Part shown: positions 25,401 through 37,400 of the stretch, piece after piece
Layout: each line of letters begins with the position of its first letter
How positions within the stretch are numbered: position 1 is the first letter of the stretch
Assembly: GCF_964199755.1 (NCBI RefSeq)
Contig: NC_133897.1
Coordinates: 118,491,579 to 118,555,578 of the forward strand
Reading direction: 5' to 3'
Source: Larus michahellis
Lineage: Eukaryota > Chordata > Aves > Charadriiformes > Laridae
Length of the DNA: 64,000 bases
Notes under the pieces: generated by a model
Told to the model about the DNA's origin: nothing
Seen by the model: the letters and a program-made list of their open reading frames with translations, nothing else
Database searches by the model: none
Translations under genes and position numbers: made by a program

Positions 25401-28400
25401 AAAATTTCTTAATTGAAAGGGTTGTGAAGCATTGGAACAGACTGCCCAGGGAAGTGTTTGAGTTGCCATTCCTGGAGATGTTTAAAAGATACGCAGATGT
25501 GGTGCTTATGGATGTGTTTTAGTGGTGGACTTGGCAGTGCTAGGTTAACGATTGGACTTGATGATATTAAATGTCTAACTGAAGCGATTCTGTGATTCTG
25601 TATGTGAGAGAGTGTGGGGATTCAAACTTGTGATTGCTACAGCAGCAGTGACTTATTCTAGGATGCAGTTTAGCAAGTTAAACAAAATGAAATAAACATA
25701 AATTAGTAGAGAACCATAATTTCTGAATTTCATGCCTGTGATTCAAACAGTGTTTCCTACATGTAGATTTCTTGCATTCTGTTTCTTGTTTAGTCTAAAT
25801 TAGCTTCTTCTATGGCTTCCATTTCTTGTGGAAATATTTTTTTCAGAATCAGAGAACGGTACTTTCAATTAAACTACTTTGTCTTTAAAAAATTATTTTA
25901 TATATGCCTCTGTTAAGAGTGATGGCTCTTTGAATTCTGCTGTCTGTATGTAAGAAGTATTCTTTTACTTGGAGTTTGCTTTGATCCATCTATGGATGAA
26001 CCAGTTTGTAGTCAAGTTGTGTTTACTGTGACCTGTCAGGTATTGCCTGTCCTGAAAGTTGCTATTTTCATTTGACTTTTTTATTTGACTACCTTTGTCA
26101 CAAATCCTGAAGGAGCTGAAAATACACAGTGAACTTCAGGAGGTTCCACAATTTTCCTGCTTGACTATCTATCTAGCGCTCTGTTTTTCTGGAGTTAATA
26201 ATGCATACTGGAAGTAGAACTACCTTATTCATGCCAGTTGTACTGATGCTTCTTTATTAAGAATACAGTTTTGTTGTTTTGGGTTTTTTTTAGATGGTAT
26301 GAAAACAGCCTCACTCTCCCTTTAACATCAGAAATTCTTCTAGAGGATGTGTCCTAATGGGGAAGCGAGTCAGCTTGTGTCAAGTAGCAGTAGTTGTGGT
26401 AAAGGAGCTGACTGCAGGATGTTGTTGGGTGTCACAGAACTCCAGACTCACTGGGGCATAACTGAGAATGCAGGTTTGGATACTCCCACTGTCTTCCAAT
26501 TCCACATCATAGGCCAACAGAGCTGAATATTTGGAGTAACTTCATGTGCTAATTTGTCTGACCTTAGCCATGTTTCTCTAACAGATGTGTTCTGGATATC
26601 TGAAGAGTGAACTGCCATTATCTTCCAGTCTGAATTTTGAATCCTGTACTTGTTAGGCAACATTCATAAGTTGTATTCAGAAGCATTTGCATTACACTTT
26701 TTTTTTCTTATTTAATTGTCTTTTTGAGGGTATATTACAGAGTTCTGTAAGAAACTTTTAGATATTTCCATAACTTCTTTTTCTTTCTGTATAGGATGGA
26801 AGACAAAGGAGAAGTGAAGTGCATCAAGTTTTCCTTGGGCAACAAGATACTGGCTGTGCAGAGAACTTTGAAGAGTGTGGTAAGAAACCTACACCCTGCA
26901 GATAGGAATTGTATCTGGAAATCTTCTACTTACAGTACCAGAGTAGAAGCCCCTGAGACAAATGTTCAAGAGGTCTGGTGGCTAACAACAGCTGTAGTGA
27001 AAATTTCTCTATCATCCTGAGAGGCTGAACAGGCAACGTGGTTGTCCTGCTAGTGTCATCATTTAAGAAAAAGTGTGGGGGGAGCCAACTTCTATAAAGA
27101 ATTCCCTGGCAGGGGTGAAGTGGAATATAGTAAGTCAGCTTTTCTTCTTTATATCTCATCCAAAATAATTTGATAAACTAATATCTCTTCTCTTGTATCT
27201 AGATATTTATCTTGTCTGTTCTTCATAATTGCTAATACACTTCATGGGCGTTTTTGCAGGATTTTTTGAATTTTATTCCAGATAGTCCTCAGCTAGAATA
27301 TACGCAGGAATGTAAGGTAAGTTAAATCTCCCAAGCTTATATGCTTAAGTGAAACTCTAATGTTAGCTGATGCTGGTGGCCTCTACTCTACAAGAGAACT
27401 AATTGAGATACCTTCCAAAACACTAACATGAAGTAAATAAGGTATGTAGTCACTACTGCCTGCCTGAATTGAGGTAAATGAGCAGGTGTTAACAATACCA
27501 TAAAGAACTTCCTGGTCCAGTCACCTTAATTCTTTCCTAGAAAGGACTGGAAATGCTGTTGAGGCAACAAATATCAGGGTTTGGGAAGCACAAAAGACAA
27601 AGTGCTGATCATACAGAAGCAGTAGATGGTAATTATGCTAATGTCAGATATGTTAATGTGGATGTTTTACCCTAATTTCACTGATGAGTGATAGTTAGCT
27701 ATTACTAGTTTGCATACTATGTTTGGTATTTTTAAACAACCCTTCTAATTATTTTTTAATTATTATTTTACCAGAAAAAAAGTACCATTGTCATTATTTG
27801 GTACTTTCCAACTTTTTAACTAAGATAAATTAAATTTTGGGGTAATAGAATGCTGAAGTAAATTTTTAAACATCTGATTTGCGCGGATCTCTTTATTCCT
27901 GTAGACTTTAAAGCTGAAGCACTTTTCTGCTTTATTATTTAGGATTATGTATTTGAGTAAACCATTCTAGCAAACCATCTATGATAGTGTTCTGAGTGAA
28001 GTCATGGCAAATACTTCCACGTAGTTCTCAATTCCTGTCAGCAGAAGAACCTGCTTTTCATGTCAGGAATTGGTTGAATTGGCAGTATGATTTGAACTAG
28101 AACAACTTGGTTGTATTTAGGGCAAAAAGAAAATTTGACTGTGTAATAAACTTGTAAATCTTACATTCTACCAAAAATTCAGGTCGTACAGTAGTTGCGT
28201 TCGTACATAGTTTTGGAAGTCTTTACAGAAGTAGCTGATGTGTGCTGGGTGTCTAGTTGGTAAAAAGTATTAACTCCAGTGACTGGATAACTAAATTGCC
28301 TTTGGTTTTGAGTTCTTCATTTAGTAATATTAGCTTATCTGAATAGTTAATTTTTCCAAGTAAAAGAGTGTTTCTTTGCTTGTTTGTTAAAAGACAAAGA

Positions 28401-31400
28401 ATGCCAATATTCTAGGATTCTGCTGGACAAGTTCTACAGAAATCGTGTTCATCACAGATCAAGGAATTGAATTCTATCAGGTAATACAAATAACTCCTGT
28501 AGGATAGAGGTTTGAAAATGTAAATTTGTGTCTGTATCTTTGAATTCCTTTCTTTTAGTTCTGTGAGAAAGCACTGCTCAAAAAAGAAATTCTGCTGTTT
28601 GGCTTGCAGACTATGAGTATTTTTCTTTGAGGGGAATACTTTTTGGGGCAGGGGGAACTTAACACTAACAGGTTATTTAGCACAGCTAACAAAGACTCTG
28701 TATAAAGGAGGACTGAATTAATGCTTAGAGAACTCTAGATTAATGCTCTTGGCTTTTATATAAATGAGTATCTAAATCTAATGTGAAATACTACTTCGTG
28801 CAAAAAGAAAATAATCATCATTTGGGAAGATATGTGCATGCTTAAAATGCAGCACAGAACAAATAATTGACTAAGACAGTGATATCTTTCTGCAAATTGG
28901 CAGCTTCCTCCTATGTTGATCTCATTGTCTGAGTTCTTCTGTGTTTAGGTATAATTACCTTTGCATATGTTTTTGGAGAAATCTAATGAATAAATAGCCC
29001 TTTGTGACATCCATCACAAGGAATATTATAAACTTTCTCTGAAGTAGTGCACTTCCCAATAGTTCCAGTCCTGGAGCTAAGAGACGGTGTTTCACATAAT
29101 TACTAGTACTAGTAATTGGTACTAAGCTAGTACTAAAGAAAGTAACTGAAAAAGCAGCATTATTTCCTGCTGATTCAGGGAGAAAAAAATATTTGGCACC
29201 TGAAAGGATTATGAATGTCAACCCTGCAGGTAAAAGGACCAAATGAAGTGTGTTTTTTGAAGAGAAGTTATTTAAGCCCTTAAAATAAAGAGAATCAATT
29301 TATATACTGTCTTAGTTCTTAAAGACTAAGGAAGCTGGGGAATGAAAGCAGCAAAGATATTGTAATAACTTCTTAATAAAACTTCACTAGTTATGTCAAT
29401 GTTTTCTCCATTATGGACAGAACTTATACCTAGACTTGGATGAGGGGAAGAGCCAGCACCTTTCAGCTCATTAGAATTTGATGAGTATTTGATGTGCATT
29501 TCCTTAGCTACAGTAAATTGGGGCCTAAGCTGTAATTGTCAGGTTTCTGATTTTTTTTTTTTTTTTTTTTTAAATTCTAGCATTTAACACTTAAATGCTT
29601 CTCACTTAACGTTTCTAGCTACTGTGTAGTACCACCTATGCTTTTGGAATCCTGATGGTAATATAATACTAATATCCTGTGTTTCCAGGTATTACCAGAG
29701 AAACGAAGTTTAAAACTTCTGAAGAATCAGAGTATTAATGTCAACTGGTACATGTATTGTCCAGAGAGCTCTGTTATTCTTCTGTCAACTACTGTCCTTG
29801 GCAATGTCCTGCAGCCATTCTATTTCAAGGTAAAGGAATATGTTCCAAACTTTTCATTTTTGTGTGCTTCCGTTTTTTTTTTTAGGCTGCTTTTCCTGGA
29901 TTTCTTCCAAGAGGCACATGTGTTCGCATCCTTATATGACAATAAGCAAAGGGCAAAGCAAAAATCTGTAAGGTAGTTCTTAGGTGATGGCTTAAAATTA
30001 ACTAATTTGCTCTTTATTATGTCCTCTTTGGAAAGAGGTGTATCCTGCTAATGTTAGACAGTTGACCTTGAGAAAGGGGGGGGGGGGGGGGTGGTAAAAA
30101 ATCAGTGACCCAATATTTGACAACAATCTTTCAAGAATTTTTTTTTCACTTAAGTAAGTGTAGGTAGTATTTAATTTTACTATGGGCATTTGCACTCTGT
30201 AGCACAGTAATAAAGAAAAATTAAGGGCCTTTCACTTGTAATTATAACTACAACCTTCCAAAGGTGAGTGGATGAATTTGAAAAATAAATAAAAAAGGTA
30301 GTGCTTAAGAAACAGCTATTGTCCCAAGCATGAGAGTTTTGTTTACAGTATTTCTTTCTTTTAGTGTTCTTCCCTGTGGACAACACTTAAGGTTAATGGG
30401 AAAATATTTTTCCTTTGAGCTTGGAAAAAGTGTGTAGCAAAAACTAGAACCTGTTTTAAGTTAATCATGCAGTAAGACGATTTAAAAAATGAGGAAAAGA
30501 ACTGAAGAGTTCATTTTGCTTCTTTCAAAGGATTAGGAGGATTTCTCTGATAGTCTAAGGGAAGAGATTAAAAAGAAGCTTATTCAAATGGGTTTCCTGG
30601 TTTGATCTGGTGTAGGATCTGTACTGGATCCTGACATTACATTCTCTTAGGTGGCTAGGCAGAACTTACTAGCCTCTCACAGCTTTCTTTTTAAGGACTT
30701 AGGTCATGCTTCCCCCTCCTTAACGTTTTGTGTCAAGTTGTAGCTTGAAGCTAAATATTTTTTATTTTGTCTTCAGAAGGTCATCTTTAAAGATTTCCTG
30801 AGAAAGGTACTGTACTAAAATAGTCTTTGAAAATAGAGCTCTAGCAAAGGATATATTTCTGTCGTGTTCACACTTCACACTCAGGAATGAGTTAATGAGA
30901 ATGGGAAGTGAATTTCAGTAGAAGCTTTGGAAACTCTGAAAACTTGCTTAAATATAAATTAGTTAGGAAAAGAGGAAGAGGAGAGAGGAAACCGTGGGCA
31001 GGAGCAGGAGTATGCTCTCATCATAAGGCAGATTCTGGAGTTAGCAGGAACAAAAGGAGACAGTGACTGGTAGGAGGTACTGATATTTTCCCCTTCCCAG
31101 TATTTAAAAGTCGGAGCGTGCGACTTGCTGGAAGAGAGAAAAGGTTAAGAGAACTGCTGTTTGAGATCTCCAGACCAATTGTAAATGGGATCTGCATACA
31201 AATTTGTATTAATTAAAATTGAAACGTTTTGCTAGCTGAAGCTAATGTTATAAAATCAACATGATAAAGCTGCAAAAATTATAATACCAGAAGTATTTTA
31301 TATATTTTTTTATATATATATATATTTATATCTCACCAGAAGTGTTTAGAAACACAGTAGGGGGGAAAAAAAAAAGCGTCAAACCTTTTTCCTTTTTGGC

Positions 31401-34400
31401 TATCACCATTCTTCACCTCATGGGGGTGCTATTGGTGCAGCGTTTGATTAAAGGTTACTTCTGACCTTTCCGTTTCAAGTCTTTAACAACGGATTTCTTT
31501 GGGGTTTTTTTCTGTTTAACAGAGTGGAACAATGTCAAAACTATCAAAATTTGAAATCGAGTTACCTGCAGCACCCAAGTCCTCCAAGCTCAGCCTTTCT
31601 GAAAGAGATATTGCTATGGCTACAATGTATGTATCTAACTAATCAAGCCTTTCCTGGGAAAGTATGATAGTTTGGGGATGCTGAGAAAAGACAACGTTAA
31701 CATGGTTGCACTTGTTTTAGCAGTGCTACTGCTTTAAAGTGCTTCAGTTACTGCCTTGAAAAAAGCATCTAAACAACTCTCTTGGGGCAGGCAGGAAGGG
31801 GAAGCAACTGCAAAGTCTTGCATGAAATTACTCTTGATTGGTACAGAAATGTTGAGAATGCTTCACTTTTTGAACTGATGTGTTGGTGGAGTTGTTCTTA
31901 GATGCCTAACTTGCATGAATATAGGCTGTGCATTGTGATTTATCAAGTGCTGTTTTAGTCTTTTAATTAATTGATTGCTTAATTTAGGTAATCTCACATC
32001 TGTTCTTCTAGGATAAAATGCATGGCTTTAACAGACTGGTAGACCTCTTATTTGAAAGTAATGCTTTAATCCTGTTGTCTCGTTAGATATGGGCAGCTTT
32101 ATGTTCTCTATTTGAGGCATCACTCAAGGACTTCCAATAGTACAGGAGCAGAGGTAGTCCTCTATCACTTACCAAGGTAAGAGCAGAATGAAGAACATTA
32201 GTGGCAATTAACATGTGTGTAAGAGACATCTGCTTTTCTAGTTTCAACAGGCTTATTGACCAGCTCTTCTCATCCCTGTTTCTGTAGAGAGGGCTCCTGT
32301 AAGAAGACGCACATTTTAAAGCTGAACAGAACTGGAAAGTTTGCACTGAATGTTGTGGATAACTTGGTGGTAGTACATCATCAGGATACTGAGGTGCAAT
32401 TTATTTATATTATGTCGTGTCTTTTAAAAGTTATGGGCAGATTTTAATAATGATGCCTATTAGCTCTGGCAAATATTTTTGCATGTGCTTAGCTTTTCCA
32501 AAAGCCAGAGTGCGCAAACACAAAACCATAAGGGTATAAGAGATTCAAAATTATCCTTTCACCTTGTTGTGCTAACATTTAATCAGGGCTGTTGTTAATA
32601 CCTGTTTTTCATACTTTTTTTTTTTCTTCTTCTTGTTAGTTTCCTACGATACTTTGCTGCTGCACTGTATAGGCTTTTAAGGCATTATACAAAGAGGCAG
32701 AGTTAAATTGGGTACTAAATTATGAATCCTGGGGACTTCTCATATTGCATACATTTGAATGATACCTGTGAACATAAATGATCTTATGTGTATGGTAGCA
32801 TAGGTAAAACTTGCTTGTCTGTAGTCTCAGTAGCAAGGCTTGATCGGTGGTAAAGCTAAAGTGGTACTTTGCTCTTAACTTGTGGAAAGGCTTTAGCTGC
32901 TTGTGTTATCTTCTCTTGAGCAGCTTCAAGAACTGGAGCATGTTATCTCATTAGGATGATTAGTTGATCTTTCAGTTATAATTCATGTTAATTCTACACA
33001 CTAGCATTTAACCCAGAGCACTTACTCTCCAGCATTTTGGTCAAGCTATAAACATGACTATATAAACACAGAAAACAAAACCAGACTGAATAGAGTAGAT
33101 ATCAATAATTAAAGTCATGTTTCATTAGCACTGAAAGCAAAGCTAATTTCCACTGTTGTCCATAGTGGGTAGAAGCATTAGTGACCTGAGTTGACAGAAC
33201 TATGAGGATATCATAGGAAGATGCAGAATTTTCCTCACAGTTTCTAGCATCCATAATTAAGCAGTGAATTTAACATAAGACTCTTATAAGGGGGTGTATA
33301 AGACAGACTGAGAGGGACTTTTTACCAGGCGCTGTAGCAACAGTTCAAAGGGCAGTGGTTTTAAACTGAAAGAGAATCATAGAATTGTTGAGGTTGGAAG
33401 GGACCTTTAAGATCATCGAGTCCAACCTTTAGCCTACCCTGACAAGAGCCACTTCTAAACCATGTCCCTAAGTGCCCCATCTACCCTTTTTTTAAACACC
33501 TCCAGAGATGGTGAATCCACCACCTCCCTGGGCAGCCTATTCCAATGTTTAATAACCCTTTCAGTGAAAAAGTGTTTCCTAATATCTAATCTAAACCTCC
33601 CCTGACGTAACTTGAACCCGTTTCCCCTCGTCCTATCACTTGTCACCAGGGAGAAGAGGTCAGCCCCCGTCTCTCTACAACCTCCTTTCAGGTAGTTGTA
33701 GAGGGTGATAAGGTCTCCCCTCAGCCTCCTCTTCTCCAAGCTAAACAACCCCAGCTCCCTCAGTCGTCCTTCATAAGGTTTGTCCTCCAGACCCCTCACC
33801 AGCTTTGTAGCCCTTCTCTGGACATGCTCCAACACCTCAATGTCCCTCTTGTAGCGAGGGGCCCAAAACTGAACGCAGTACTCGAGGTGGGGCCTCACCA
33901 GTGCCGAGTACAGGGGGATGATCACTTCCCTAGTCCGGCTCACCACACTATTCCTGATACAGGCTAGGATGCTGTTGGCCTTCTTGGCCACCTGGGCACA
34001 CTGCTGGCTCATATTCAGCCGGCTATCAACCAACACTCCCAAGTCCTTTTCTGTCGGGCTGCTTTCGAGCCACTCTTCCCCAAGCCTGTAGCGCTGCATG
34101 GGGTTGTTGTGTCCCAAGTGCAGGACCCGGCATTTGGCCTTGTTGAACCTCATACCATTGGTCTCAACCCATCGGTCCAGCCTGTCCAGATCCCTCTGCA
34201 GAGCCAACCTACCCTCAAGCAGATCAACACGCCCGCCCAGTTTAGTGTCATCTGCGAACTTACTGAGGGTGCATTCGATCCCTTCATCCAGATCATTGAT
34301 AAAGATATTAAAGAGAACCGGCCCCAGCACCGAGCCCTGGGGGACACCACTTGTGACTGGACACCAACTGGATTTAATTCCATTTACCACCACTCTCTGG

Positions 34401-37400
34401 GCACGGCCATCCAGCCAGTTTTTTACCCAGCGAAGAGTACACCTGCCCAGGCCATGAGCAGCCAGTTTCTCCAGGAGAATGCTGTGGGAAACAGTGTCAA
34501 AAGCTTTGCAAAAATCCAAGTAGATAACATCCACAGCTTTTCCCTCATCCACTAAGTGGGTCACCTTATCATAGAAGGATATTAGGTTTGATAGGCATGA
34601 CCTGCCCTTCACAAACCCATGCTGACTGGGCCTGATCACCCTGTTCTCCTGCATGTGCCGTGTAATGGCACTGAGGAGGATCTGTTCCATGACCTTCCCA
34701 GGCACTGAGGTCAGACTGACTGGCCTGTAGTTCCCCGGATCCTCCTTCCGGCCCTTCTTGTGGATGGGTGTCACATTTGCTAACCTCCAGTCAGCTGGGA
34801 CCTCCCCGGTTGTCCAGGACTGCTCATAAATGATACCAAGTGGCCTGGCGAGCACCTCCGCCAGCTCTTTCAATACCCTTGGGTGGATCCCATCCGGCCC
34901 CATAGATTTGTGCACCTCCAGGTGCTGAAGCAGGTCCCTCACCATTTCCCTTTGGATTACGGGGGCTTCATTCTGCTCCCCATCCCTGTCTTCTAGTTCA
35001 GGGGTCTGGGTGCTCAGGGAACAACTGGTCCTACTGCTGAAGACTGAGGCAAAGACTTCATTAAGTACCTCAGCCTTTTCCTCATCCTTGGTCACTATGT
35101 TGCCAGCCCTATCTACTAGAGGACAGAGATAATCCTTAGTCCTCTTCTTATTGCTAATATATTTATAGAAACTTTTTTTGTTGTCCTTGACAACAGAAGA
35201 CAGGTTTAGCTCTAGCTGGGCTTTGGCCCTCCTGATTTTTTCCCTACATAGCTTAACTACCTCTTTGTAGTCGTCTTGAGTGGCCTGCCCTTCCTTCCAG
35301 AGGCCATAGATCCTCTTTTTTTCCCTAAGTTGCAACACTAGCTCCCTGTTTAGCCAGGCCGGCCTTTTTCCCCGACAGCTTGTCTTCTGGCACATGGGGA
35401 CAGCCTGCTCCTGCGCCTTTAAGACTTCCTTCTTGAAAATCATCCAGGCTTCCTGGGCTCCTTTGCCCTGGAGGACTGCCTCCCAGGGGACTTTGTCAAC
35501 CAGGCTCCTGAAAAGCCCAAAGTCCGCCCTCCGGAAGTCCAAGGTAGCAGTTCTGCTGACCCCTCTCCTTGCTTCTCGCAAAATCGAAAACTCTATCATT
35601 TCATGGTCACTGTTCCCAAGACAGCCTCCAACCTTCACATCCCCCACAAGACCTTCCCTATTTACAAACAACAGATCCAGCAGGGCACCTTCCCTAGTTG
35701 GCTCTCTCACTAGCTGTGTCAAGAAGTTATCCCCAGCACATTCCAGGAACCTTCTAGACTGTTGCCTCCCTGCTGTAGTGTATTCCCAGCAGATGTCTGG
35801 CAAATTGAAGTCCCCCACGAGGACAAGAGCTCGCGATCTTGAGACTTCTCCCAGCCGTTTATAGAATATTTCATCTGCCTCCTCATCCTGATTGGGCGGT
35901 CTATAACAGACTCCTACTACGATATCTGCCTTGTTAGCCCTGCCCTGATTCTTACCCATAAACACTCAGTCTCATTATCACCATCATTAAGTTCAAAGCA
36001 TTCATAACACTCCTTAACATACAGGGCCACACCCCCGCCTCTCCTTGCTTGCCTATCCTTCCTGAAGAGCCTATAGGCATCCATGGCAGCACTATAGCTA
36101 TGTGAGTCATCCCACCACGTTTCTGTGATGGCGACTACATCATAATTATCCTGCTGCACAATGGCTTCCAGCTCCTCCTGTTTGTTGCCCATGCTACGTG
36201 CATTAGTGTATAAGCACTTCAGCTGGGCTATAGGTCCTTTCTCCTTTTTACTGGCAGGAGCCGAAATTCTGCCACCCCCAGACTTATTCCTAAGGAGCCT
36301 GGTTACGCCCCCTATCTTTTCCAAGTCTAGGGCCAGCATGCCACTGGCATGGGTACATTTAGATTGCATATAAGAGAAATTTTTTTACAGTGAGGGTGGT
36401 GAGACCCTGGAACAGGTTGCCCAGAGAAGTTGTGGATGCCCCATCAGTGGAAGTGTTCAAGGTCAGGTTGGACGGGGCTTTGAGCAGCCTGGTCTAGTGG
36501 GAGGTGTCCCTGCCCCCAGCACATCCCTTCCAACCCAAATCATTCTATGATTCTAACGGAGAACACAAGATGGAAATGTGAAAAGCAGCCTGAGTACGTG
36601 TAAATGGGTGGTAAATTACATTTCATGAATACTAACGTCCTCTTCTCAATTGCAGACTTCTGTTATATTTGACATCAAGCTAAAAGCAGAATTTGACGGG
36701 TCTACTACCATCCATCAATTTGTACTTCCACCTCGATCAATACAACCCTACCAGATACCTGTAGCAGGTAGAACTACTCTATAATAAATATCCTGTCACT
36801 GTTACCAAGATTATCTAAATGTACAAGAGTGTTTCAGTTTTTAGGATGCTAGTTACTAACACTGTTATTATACATACTTAGGAGAGGTGAGGGAGGAAAG
36901 AAGGTAAGAAGGAATTGAGCATAAAATTGTGTTCCAAACTTGTGCCTACTAGAGAAAAGTAAGAGTTACTGTTAGGTACATATTTCCCATAGTCCTTTGG
37001 TTTTACACTCTAAAGTTGTGGTTATCTTTATTTTTCTGGCTGCAGCTATAAAAGCTTATGTGTGTATGCAAAAGCACTTCATGTTTTTCTGGCTTAAGTG
37101 ATGACTATTTAACTGTGTAAGTAAGATACATAAAGAGGTGAAAGACAATCCAAGCTTAGAATTAAGTTTCAGACCAGTTTAGAAGCAACGCTAAGATCAG
37201 TGTTAGGACTTCAACAAAAGTTGTCGTTTTGGATTATCTTTCTGTTCTCCTGTCCTAGAAGTGTAGCAGATAATTACCCTCAAGCTGGAAGTAGCTAGAA
37301 ATAGCCTGAGCATATGGTGAAGCAGCATCGGTCTCTTTATAGAAGAGAAAGATGCTTCTATAGGAATGATTGCACCTTAAAACCTCTTTAACATCTGAAT

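Noticed and set aside
37180-37260. Weak resemblance to the sequence around RMC1 exon 12 (38,235-38,320)
   Set aside because: Shared words are short and scattered. No splice sites or frame support a duplicated exon.
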